Source: Trichopria drosophilae (taxonomy: Eukaryota; Arthropoda; Insecta; Hymenoptera; Diapriidae). From it: a stretch of 64,000 nt of DNA. A model generated the notes under the pieces. The model was not told the DNA's origin and searched no databases. It saw only the letters and a program-made list of their open reading frames with translations. This document shows positions 55,441 to 64,000 of the stretch, in pieces; position 1 is the first letter of the stretch, and every line of letters begins with the position of its first letter. The position numbers were made by a program, and so were the translations under genes. The DNA is taken from positions 17,651,501 through 17,715,500 of the forward strand of contig CM059582.1 in NCBI GenBank assembly GCA_030407085.1, read 5' to 3'.

Positions 55441-56860
55441 CTTTATTACATATTAATTATTGGTTATTATAAATAATATATACTAATAATTATATAATAT
55501 TATATAAAGTGAGCAATGTATTCATGTCAGCCATTTTTGGCTGCAAACTTTGACAATAAAAAAATAGTTACAAATGACGAATTGTAGTCGCTTAGTATTT
55601 AGGGTGGAATTCGTTCGAAAAGTTGTTGACATTAAAGATGTTGATAAAAAATATTAAAATCAGTTTTAGCGTATTATTATAATTATAATGTTACTTTTAA
55701 AAAGTGTTAAATGGCGGATAAAGTTTCCTCACTGCTGGGTGTACCATTTTTATTTTGGAATAAAATTCTTAATCAATGGTTTCAAATATCTTCACTAAAT
55801 TTCGACATAACAATTTTTGTAGCAAAATTTTTCGGTGGATTTTAACAAAATAAATAAAACAACAAAAAAGAAATGAAATCATTAAAACAGATTATTGATT
55901 ATCGACTTAAGAAGAACCAGAACCCCTATAAAAAAACGAATAGAAAAGAACAAATGTTATATGCAAAAGAAAAAAAGTTGTGAAGTGGTAAATAATTAAC
56001 GATTGTAAACAAATAAAAGGTTTAACCTTATTCTAAAGTGTTCTTTCTGTTGCCAATAATAATAACGCATACTAAGTTTAATAAAGAAAAAAACTATAGT
56101 AACAACTTAAGTATGTAACTAATTGTTAGTAAAAAAATACAGAAATATGAAATAAAAAAAATTTATTAAATATTTAAACTTTCTACATTTGTAAGATACA
56201 CTAATATTTTAAAGTAGCCAAAAAGAAAATAAAATGCTTATTAAGAAATGTTACGAAAATATCTTAGTTAAATAAGAAATAAATAAATATATATAATTTG
56301 TTTATTTATGTTTATGCAAAATACAATCGTTTGATGTCATGCCGCTTTTCTATCAACAACGATTTGGACTGATAAACATTATCTTTTCAAGTGACTCCAA
56401 TGATACTGTAATTCAAAAAACAAATAAAGGTAGTCATAAAGTTATCTGACACGTGGCGCTTAAACCAATTTCGTCCAGTTAGAGACGATGCTACTAACTA
56501 TAAACTTGTTGGAGACGAATTACACTGTCTGACTAATTTATAAATCTTTAGAATTAAACCTATTTTAGTGCGTGTAATTTGACATTATGAATTTTAGGTC
56601 AAAATTCGTTTCATTCCACTAAATAATATTATGGATTTGAAAATTAACAACTATTTAATAATAGGTAAAATTCTTTGACAAATAAATGTATTTTCCAAAT
56701 TTATTTATTTTACGTTTCTGCATTTATCCACTAGTTTCATACAGACTTATAGTTTTCAAAAATTTAGGGAAAACATGGTTTCTTTCCATATTTTCAATAC
56801 TAGATTAAGTATTAGGTATTTTAGACGATACATATTTTATATTACATAAAAATGCACCTT
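55441..56860. other. No recognised gene
   Basis: AT-rich, upstream (in the gene's sense) of the first NAGK exon seen. No N-terminal NAGK motif was found here on the minus strand. Confidence 0.4.
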
Positions 56861-56861
56861 T

Positions 56862-57075
56862 TTAACACTCCGGGAGTAGAACTCGATTTTGCGCCCTGAA
56901 ATCTTCGGGCACAAATTATCGAGCCCCAAGCATGTCGTATTAAGAAATATCTTATGCAACACGGGCGAAATATCGATCACCGTCGAGTGTGATTGTCGTC
57001 ATCGCTTCGCTCGTTCGACAAACTTCGTAATCGTCGGAGATGGCTAATTACACCCTTATTCCATAATATACTATT
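56862..57075 (+). repeat. ACTCCGGGAG repeat family, copy 2
   Basis: It begins TTAACACTCCGGGAGTAGAA and follows copy 1 through GATTTTGCG, AAATTATCGAG and AAATATCGATC. The ATCGCTTCGCTCGTTCGAC word is in the opposite orientation to copy 1. Confidence 0.6.
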
Positions 57076-57429
57076 ATATATCGTCTTCTTCAAAACAATA
57101 AGTGTTGGTCCCTATCTTTTCTGTCCTTGCACAACGTTTTCAATTTTCTATATATTTATAATAAAAGGCAAATTTAATATAAGATTTGTGCATTTTCATG
57201 ATAAATTATTTCAGGTGTTTGCATTTAAGCAAGTTATACAACGGGGAAAGTTACGCAATGTAAACAAACAAACATTTGTTTTGTTGACATTTCCAAATTA
57301 CTTATTAAAGAGTAACCGTTAAACGCTGTTTACTTGTAAACAATAAAACGTAACAGAGGTAAGTCATGCCGAAATTTTTCGTTTTTTGAAACTAATTAAG
57401 AAAAAAACCGAATCAAAAAATAAAAATTT

Positions 57430-57812
57430 GTTTTGTTAGTTTAGTAGACCGACAATCGAAAAGCCGACAGTACAAAACATAACTGTCCGCTTATTGATGT
57501 ATCTATTTTCGGCCGGGGAACAAAGTTCCGAAAATCAAAACCCCGAAAGGCTAAAATTTCGATATTGCGTGAGTCCAAGGCGTTAATTTGCTTTTTTTTG
57601 CCAAATTTTCAAAGACAAAGTGAAAAAATCAGGCTGGAGCCATGCTATATCGAAATTTTGGCCTTCCGGTGTGTTAATTTTCGGAACTTTGTTCTCCGGC
57701 CCTATTTTCCTACGTGTCGGTTTTTTGAATGTCGGGTTTTCGGCTATCGGCTTTATGACTCTATTTTTTGACCTGTCGGTTTTTTATTTGTCGGGTTTTT
57801 GACCCGCACCCA
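57430..57812. mobile_element. GTCGG-rich repeat family, copy 3
   Basis: The left part has ACCGACAATCGAAAAGCCGA and CTGTCCGCTTATTGATG. The right part has repeated GTCGG words, ending GTCGGGTTTTTGACCCGCAC. A hAT-like MITE is inserted at CTATTTTC in the middle. Confidence 0.55.
57511..57701 (+). mobile_element. hAT-like MITE, copy 2 (191 bp)
   Basis: GGCCGGGGAACAAAGTTCCG pairs with CGGAACTTTGTTCTCCGGCC. The 8-bp duplication CTATTTTC is exact at 57503-57510 and 57702-57709. The interior matches copy 1 at 11286-11479, including CAAATTTTCAAAGACAAAGT. Confidence 0.88.
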
Positions 57813-57984
57813 AAACTCCTCTGCATTCATCGCCATAATTTTGGGCAGACAATATTAAAACTAATTTTATTAATGTTCACTCCAATAATGTAAAATGGTC
57901 ATTCCGTACGTATGTACTAAGAAAAGTTATAATAGTAGACACTAGAGTCCACCTGCATTAGCAGTAAATTCCACTAAGAAAGAT

Positions 57985-58095
57985 TATAAATAATTGGTAG
58001 AGCATCGACAATCAAAAGGTTTCGGGTTAAATTCCTTGCGCGTCGAGTTCAGTAGTCATTTTTATTTTCAGAAATCAAAATATGAAAAAAAAATC
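57985..58095 (+). mobile_element. SINE-like relic with A and B boxes
   Basis: TTGGTAGAGCATCGACAATC (A-box side and anticodon arm) runs into AAAAGGTTTCGGGTTAAATT (B box), then GCGCGTCGAG and an A-rich end. It is the best preserved of the four tRNA-like heads, but its acceptor stem does not close. Confidence 0.55.
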
Positions 58096-58214
58096 ATAAA
58101 AAATGTAGAACATTGTGGCAATTAAAGACATTTTTCAACAAATCCAAAATTGCATAAACGAATTCCTGAATTCCGAATAAAATATTAGAAAAAATATTAG
58201 CATCTACAATATCT

Positions 58215-58440
58215 TTTTTTTTTATTTTTTTTTATGTATTTATTTTAAGTTGCATCTTAGTATCTTATATGCACTATCTACAGCGACTACACTTGAAAAT
58301 CCAGCATTCAACTGCTGCTTCAACTCAAAATTCCAGGTTCCTTCAACAATAAACTCAGCTCCCCTAAACCATTCTATATAAGAATGTCACAATGCCTAAA
58401 AAATATCAATACCAAGATCCTGACTATGTTCCCAAGAAGT
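58215..58440 (-). pseudogene. Retrocopy-like relic with poly(A), product unknown
   Basis: On the minus strand, a frame with two stops reads SILTSWEHSQDLGIDIF, then HSYIEWFRGAEFIVEGTWNF and ending SAYKILRCNLK. AATAAA and an A-rich run of about 35 bases follow (T-run at 58216-58250 on the plus strand). The tail suggests reverse transcription. I do not recognise the protein. Confidence 0.4.
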
Positions 58441-59678
58441 CAATATGCTAAAATCTCTTCTTTATTATGACCATATTCCTACTATGATTTTCTCGAAGTT
58501 TAAAAAAGAAGAATAATTATTTAGATACAGTTTTAATTTAAATATTTACTTAAAATCAACGTCAATAACCAGTCCTTCTGGAGCTGAAATCAGTTTTTTA
58601 AGGCTGAGTGGTTTTACTGCCCTTAGATTAAAGTAATTATATAACCACTATAAACTACCACTTTCTTTCTTTAATTAAAGAAATTCAGGAGTTCGAATGT
58701 CTTTTCAGTTTTTTAAATAGCGTAGATCGATAGAGCGATTTCGAAAGTAGCAGACTATGTCATTCCCATATTTTTGGGAGGATGAAAATAGATAACAGGT
58801 TGATGAAAGGTGATGATCAAAATGGACACAGAGTTAATTTACTTCTTCTCCCCATCCCATGTTTTTGTACGTAATAAAAGAGTTTTTAATTTGAAATGCA
58901 CATCGATCATCAATACTTACGACGCAATCGTACGGCGTGGTTTCCGGGATGAAAAGTTCTTGTTTGGACCTGACGATCATGTCATTGATCCTAAAAGCAG
59001 TTTCCTCCATTCCATGGGCCTATTGGGCATACAAAAATTTGGATTTAAATAACGAGGTACGAACTTGTATATTGATTGGATAGATCTGACCGCATCGACT
59101 CCAATTACTGACCAATTGCGTAAGTACCAATAATAAAGTGTAGTTAACTCCCTCGTTTTTCAATCACCGGCATCGTCCGACGTTTTCACACGATTTACCT
59201 CGATAATATATGAGAGTTTCATTGCACTTAATCAACGGAATCCGGCTTTCTTGACGCACGCGTGCCGAGACAATTTTCAATTACTTTTTGTATCGGGTTT
59301 CGCGAGGTACGCTAGTTATTAGGCTAATAATAGCAGCTTTATAGGTTAAATACCCAAGTAAAAATATCTCTAGTGCGGTGACATTCATCACTAGTACTGA
59401 TCCAGTATTTGTTTACATTGTTGATGCTGGTTCAGTACTGCAAAACATTTCTGAATCCCGGTAATACTAGAAATATTGTCGTATCACTATTGATCTGGTG
59501 TAAAAAATAGTACTAATTTTTAATGTCTAGATAGAACTTGTAAGTAAACCTACTCTATCTGCCTATGAGCCAATAAACCACGGCATATGTTTAGAACTCT
59601 TGAAAGTAATCGGCATTTAATAATTAGGCAACCAAGTGCTCAGATCCATGCGAGACATTGGATGGGGTACTAAGTACA
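58441..59678. other. No recognised gene; complex patch 58960-59340
   Basis: An 80-codon plus-strand frame at 58810-59052 is unrecognised. 59050-59340 is less AT-rich, with GACGCACGCGTGCC and GTATCGGGTTTCGCGAGGTA, and not repeated in the window. Confidence 0.35.
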
Positions 59679-61696
59679 TTAACCCATTAATGTCCAACTT
59701 GACCAAACTTTTACGTTGAATCCAGCCTTAACCCATTAACGCCTGAAATGACAATTTTTATACTTCATTTTTAATCAAATATTTCGTATCAAAATCAAAC
59801 TTGAAAACAATTGAGAGGTACGTATTCTACTGTTTTCGAGGTCGCTCTTCAAGATTCCGAGGTCAAAATTGAGTTTCAGCCATCAGAAATTCCAATATGG
59901 CGCCGAATATGAAAAAAATTTCCAAAAAATTGGGAATTTTTTATTCTTATCAATTTTTTTTCGAGCTATTATAATATTGGAATTTTATAAACCTTGCATA
60001 ATGGTGCATAAAATAGTTGAATTTTAAGAAAATATTTTACTTTTATACCCTATTTCTGACGACCTCAAAATGGCGTCAACAATGAAAATTTCTTTGAGAA
60101 ATTTCTGGACGCTCTAATTCAAAAACTACGAACTTTTTTTAAAAAATGCCTAGAATTGAAAAGTTCTGAAAATTCATCAAGCTATATAGTAGAATTTTTT
60201 CAAAATTGTAATTTATTTACAAAAAATTCTGAAAAAAATTTAGTGTATACTCTGATGAATTCTAAGAGTTATTTGTTCTTTGCAATTTTTTCGAAAAGTT
60301 GATAGTTTTCGAGGAAATGAATTTCAAATATTATAGTTTAGGATTTTTTCCCCCCAAAAACTATCAACTTTTGGAAAAAAATGGCAAAGAACAAAAAATT
60401 CGTAGAATTCATAAGTGAATACACCAAATTTTTTTTAGAATTTTTATTAATAAATTATAGGTTTGAAAAAAATGTTGAAAAAAATTTTGAAAAAAAATTT
60501 CTCGAAATGTCATCACAAAAATCTGAAAAAATTCCACTATATTTCTCGATTAATTCTAAGAACTTTTCATTCTTAGCATTTTTTTATAACAGTATGTAGT
60601 TTTTGGGTTAGAACGTTCAGAAATATTTCAAAGAAATTTTCATTGTTGACGCAATTTTGAGGTCGTTACAATGATGTGGGGTATAAAAGTGCAATTTTTT
60701 CTTAAAATTCTGTTTTATGCACCATTATGCACGGTTCCAATAGAATTCCAATATTCTAATAGTTCGAAAAAAATTGATAGGAATAAAAAATTCCCAATTT
60801 TTTGGAAATTTTTGCCATATTCGGCGCCATATTGGAACTTCTGATGGCTGAAACTCAATTTTGACCTCGGAATTTTGAAGAGCGACCTCGACAACAGGTG
60901 GATACGTACCTCTCAATTGTTTTCAACTTTGATTTTGATTCGAAATATTTGATTGAAAATGAAGTATAAAAAATGCCATTTCAGGCGTTAATGGGTTAAA
61001 ATTTTGTATGAAAATGAAGTTGGAGGTTGATCTAAACTACGTTTCCTACAGGTTTTGGGTTCGCTCTTTTCGAATCCGATGTCAGAATTAGGAAAAAAAC
61101 ACTACTGATACCGAATTTTCACCATTTTTTCCAAAAAAATACTATTTTCACGTGTATATTTTTTTTAAAATCATGGAGTTTTACTTTGATAACGGTCTCG
61201 TATGGTGCTAAAAGTAGTCCAATGTGGTCATCGATACTTTTACTATAAATTTGTACCGTTGAAATTTTATTTTTTTAGTGATAATTCAAAATGGCGGTTA
61301 TTATATCCGTGCGTCATTATGGGAGGTAAGACAATATCGTGATAACTCGTTAAAAATGAACTGTTATGAAAAATGCACGAGGGTAAAAGTTGTTTTATTT
61401 ATCGTAATGTTTCGAATAACAGTCCCAAAATTTGGGACTAATATATTTTTGTCCTACTGGACCCAATTCGGCTTTATTTTTACGAAATTTATATTTTTTC
61501 TACTTGATTCATAGTCTGCAGAAAATTTTACGTAATTTCAAAATTGACGTTGGAGTTTTATATACGTTGTTACATTAGACACTGATGAAACCTATAGGAA
61601 ACGTAGTTTAGATCAGCATCCAACTTCATTTTCATAAAAAATGTTAAGGCTGGATTCAACGTAAAATTTTGGTCGAGTTGGGCATTAATGGGTTAA
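59679..61696. mobile_element. TTAA-flanked palindromic element, outer, 2.0 kb with nested copy
   Basis: TTAA at 59679-59682 and 61693-61696. The termini CCCATTAATGTCCAACTTGA and its complement (with GGTCGAGTTGGGCATTAATG) pair. The arms continue CGTTGAATCCAGCC and, beyond the nested element, TGAAAATGAAGTTGGAGG and AACTACGTTTCCTA. A smaller TTAA element (59728-60999) sits in the left arm. ATGGCGGTT is at 61291. No transposase was found. Confidence 0.85.
59728..60999. mobile_element. TTAA-flanked palindromic element, inner, 1264 bp
   Basis: TTAA flanks CCCATTAACGCCTGAAATG and its complement. The arms are nearly 600 bp each and meet near 60335. Pairs include CAATATGGCGCCGAATATG with CATATTCGGCGCCATATTGG, and CAAAATGGCGTCAACAATG with its complement. 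The apex joins TCGAAAAGTTGATAGTTTT and AAAACTATCAACTTTTGGA. It is essentially one long hairpin. Confidence 0.88.
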
Positions 61697-61699
61697 TGG

Positions 61700-62560
61700 T
61701 ACAAAAAACTGATCAATCGGTCAGTGTAACTATTTCCTTAGTCTGAATTTGAGTTTATTAACATTTTACATGTTAACGACTGCAGAATTCGCACATGGAT
61801 TTTAGCATTGTTTTATTCATACAAAAACAATTTTTTAAATAAGCACATCCAAAAGTTATGTTTAATACATTTTTTTTCAAAAATACTAAATAAATTTGAA
61901 AGAAACGCGATTTTTGAGGCACAATATTTTTTTTAAACCTAATTTTAACTACGAAACCGGTTGCTGGTGACCTTCTAACCTATCAAACATGTGTTCATAT
62001 ATATTTTTTTATTCCTTTTTTGTTTACTTCCTCTCGTTTATTGACTGTGGCGATTTGAGACTTAATTTTTGGTTATTTATTATTGTTGTCTACCAAACAC
62101 GTGTTCTCCATTGTTTGACTTAAAAAATATACATTCACATATTTTTATTGTTGTTGATTTGAATTTTATTTGGTTCTGAAGCGTCAAACAATTTTCGCGA
62201 ATTTTATTCATTTTCAGATTTTGTTGCTTTCTGTACAGTTCATACGTTAAATCATTTACAGTTAATAGCAGTTATCAATTTTAATTTGATTTTTCAGATG
62301 ACTAAAACAACTTAGCACCGCAGTTTTTAATTATATCAGAATTTGATGAATTTAGAATTTTAAATTTAAACCATTAAAATAAATAATGAATTAGGAATTT
62401 GATTAAAAAGAAAAAAGAAAACATCTTGATTCAATTTAAGGGATTCAAGTAAAAAAATTTTACCCGGCTAAACTACATTAATATTTAACTTAGTAGTATC
62501 AGATCTGATATTAACAGAATTTCTATATTTTTTATAAAGAAATTCTCCAATTCTAGCCTT
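61700..62560. other. No recognised gene
   Basis: AT-rich; no coding or repeat signal recognised. Confidence 0.35.
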
Positions 62561-62587
62561 TTATTATAATTTTTGTTTAATAAGATA

Positions 62588-62879
62588 GATCAAAAGCATC
62601 TCCTGTTTTCAAACAGTGTTTAGTTAAACCTGTATATGGCGTTCTTCATCAAGTTTTATGTTTTTTATGTTCATAAATTCTCCTTTCTAAATGTCGACCT
62701 GTTTTACCCATGTATCCTTTATTGCATTGTTTGCAAGGAATCTTGTAAACAAGACAGTTTTGCTTGAAAAATGGTAATTTATCTTTAAATGGCTTAACGT
62801 CTGTTATGTTTTTATTAATGGGTATGTTGACCATTCTAAAATTGTGAATATCGTATATCATCCGGCCATTAAACAACAA
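62588..62879 (-). pseudogene. Penelope-like element fragment, GIY-YIG endonuclease
   Basis: The minus strand reads LPFFKQNCLVYKIPCKQCNK, GYMGKTGRHLERRIYEHKKH, stops, then TGLTKHCLKTGDAFDL. This is the GIY-YIG domain of Penelope-like retroelements: LVYKIPC before the YIG-like YMG, the RRIYEH helix, and HC...H.FD at the end. The RT part is absent. Two stops lie between EHKKHKT and the last block. Confidence 0.75.
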
Positions 62880-62887
62880 CCTGTATT

Positions 62888-63318
62888 ACTATATAATTTT
62901 CGAATTTATTTCTCGGTAAACACGGTTCTAGGACGTAAATAATTAAAATACAAAATAATAAACGAGCTTGGATATAAGCTACTAAAATGCAAAATGAAAA
63001 ATTATTGAACGAAGGCGGAGTTTTGTATGTTACCGTCTCCGAAACTTTTGATCTATGGAATTGTTTTAATCTAACTAAAAACCCAATATTATAATAAGTT
63101 CGGAATCCCTCTAACGGTAACTTTAGAAATAAGAATGCCTATTGTTTGTAAAAGTGAACGTTTCGGTCCAGATCTTCCACTGGACCTCGTCAGTAAGACC
63201 ATTGAAGACCCTGTCTTATACGTTTTATAAATTTAAATGAAATTTTAACTTTATTTAAAATTGAAGGATATTTTTAAAAAAGTTTACCGAGAAATAAATT
63301 CGAAAATTATATTATATA
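62888..63318. repeat. Inverted repeat flanking a ribozyme-like motif
   Basis: ATATAATTTTCGAATTTATT with TCTCGGTAAAC (62889-62919) pairs with its complement at 63285-63317. Direct repeats ACCTGTATTACTA lie just outside, at about 62879-62891 and 63368-63380. This arrangement fits the pseudo-LTR/TIR organisation of Penelope-like elements. Confidence 0.65.
63156..63194 (-). ncRNA. Hammerhead-ribozyme-like core
   Basis: The minus strand reads CTGACGA, then a 6-bp stem GGTCCA/TGGACC with a 10-base loop, then GAAA and CGTT. This gives the hammerhead core (CUGANGA...GAAA) in the right order and spacing, with a possible short AC/GU stem III next to it. A pairing stem I was not found. Hammerhead motifs are known in Penelope-like elements, and a Penelope-like endonuclease lies on the same strand 280 bp away. 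Confidence 0.5.
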
Positions 63319-63380
63319 AAAGCGGTTAAGAAATTATGATTGTTGTTTTTCAACAAATTAAATTAAACCTGTATTACTAA

Positions 63381-64000
63381 TTGTAACTGGTTTTATATAT
63401 CTGAAAAATCAAAGCGAAAGATTGTACTGATAAACAATAATCTTTTTTTAGATGATTTTATCTTTACTTTCTAAATTCTTGCTCAAAATAAATAATTTTT
63501 TCAACCATATTTTTTTCTAACATTCTTTTTATTTATAAAGCAGATTTATAATAAATATATTTTTTTGGAATATGTGTCAAAAAAAATCGGCGTTCGGCTT
63601 CATGTTCAAAAAAGTAAAAAAAATGGTCCAATCAGACCATTTGAACTAAATTAAAATGCATAAATATTACTTTAAAAATTAGAACCTGGGTATGGCAATA
63701 GCTAATTACGCTTATAACTATAATAAAAACGTTAAAAATAAAAACAAAACAAACAAATAAGTCCTGGGTTAAGCTTATAATTATACGACTAGTTTGAATT
63801 ATCGATGAAAAATAATCATTGACTGATACAATAACTCGCCGTCGGAAAACAAGTACGTTGCTCCCTAGTTGCACAATGGACTATTCTCTCTGTATACTTT
63901 TTCTAACTTTTCAAACTTAAATTCAAACAAAATACAAGTTCTACATGGTTATTTTGATATGTATAAAATGTAAATAGTATTTCGCATTTTTATGTAAAAT
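63381..64000. other. No recognised gene
   Basis: AT-rich. The only repeat noted is the TTGCTCCCTAGTTGCACAAT word at about 63852, shared with 49747. Confidence 0.35.

Noticed and set aside
59060..59115. Minus-strand frame NWSVIGVDAVRSIQSIYK, vaguely like the NAGK block NHWLIGTDKCVERI
   Set aside because: The key His is absent, no GT/AG boundaries fit the expected phase 0, and upstream residues do not match.

Overview
This window reads as nuclear DNA from an insect, or at least an arthropod. It is AT-rich, has spliced genes with both very short (52-59 bp) and multi-kilobase introns, and is crowded with decayed retrotransposons and small inverted-repeat DNA elements. I cannot fix the order. One retrotransposon fragment (1-750) resembles a lineage I know from ants and other Hymenoptera, but such elements are widespread.

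Two conserved genes are clear. On the + strand, 29755-37916 encodes a nuclear receptor of the HR96 (NR1J) type in five exons, with both zinc fingers and a full ligand-binding domain. All four splice junctions keep frame and give a 728-residue protein. On the - strand, 55399-48985 holds the last three exons of N-acetylglucosamine kinase (NAGK); its N-terminal exons were not found. A third, tentative gene is a 75-codon single-exon ORF on the - strand (40871-40644), predicted to be a membrane protein with an acidic tail. HR96 is a xenobiotic and lipid sensor and NAGK salvages amino sugars, so nothing suggests the two genes work together.

The rest is mostly mobile DNA. 1-9500: LINE relics, foldback elements and a 38-bp palindrome. 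9500-24500: four copies of a hairpin-rich repeat whose stems covary, a hAT-like MITE, a TTAA-flanked MITE, SINE-like tRNA heads, a Penelope-like relic, a foldback element and about 765 bp of CT repeat. 24800-28100: a foldback element split by an almost full reverse transcriptase ORF. HR96 intron 2 (31159-36964): TIR elements, a minisatellite split by a TTAA MITE, and a LINE split by a 2-kb inverted-repeat insertion. 38500-44800: seven different MITEs with CAGT...ACTG ends and TA flanks, four of them forming a nested array. 41200-62000: large palindromic TTAA-flanked elements, including one inserted exactly at a TTAA inside another, and a 138-bp arm-perfect palindrome. 62500-63400: a Penelope-like endonuclease fragment beside a hammerhead-ribozyme-like motif.

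Two patterns cut across families. First, a YY1/Pho-like word (core ATGGCGG or CCGCCAT) recurs inside otherwise unrelated MITE families. Second, the GTAAA...TTTAC hairpin family changes both sides of its stem together. All calls were made by eye; no alignment or search was run.
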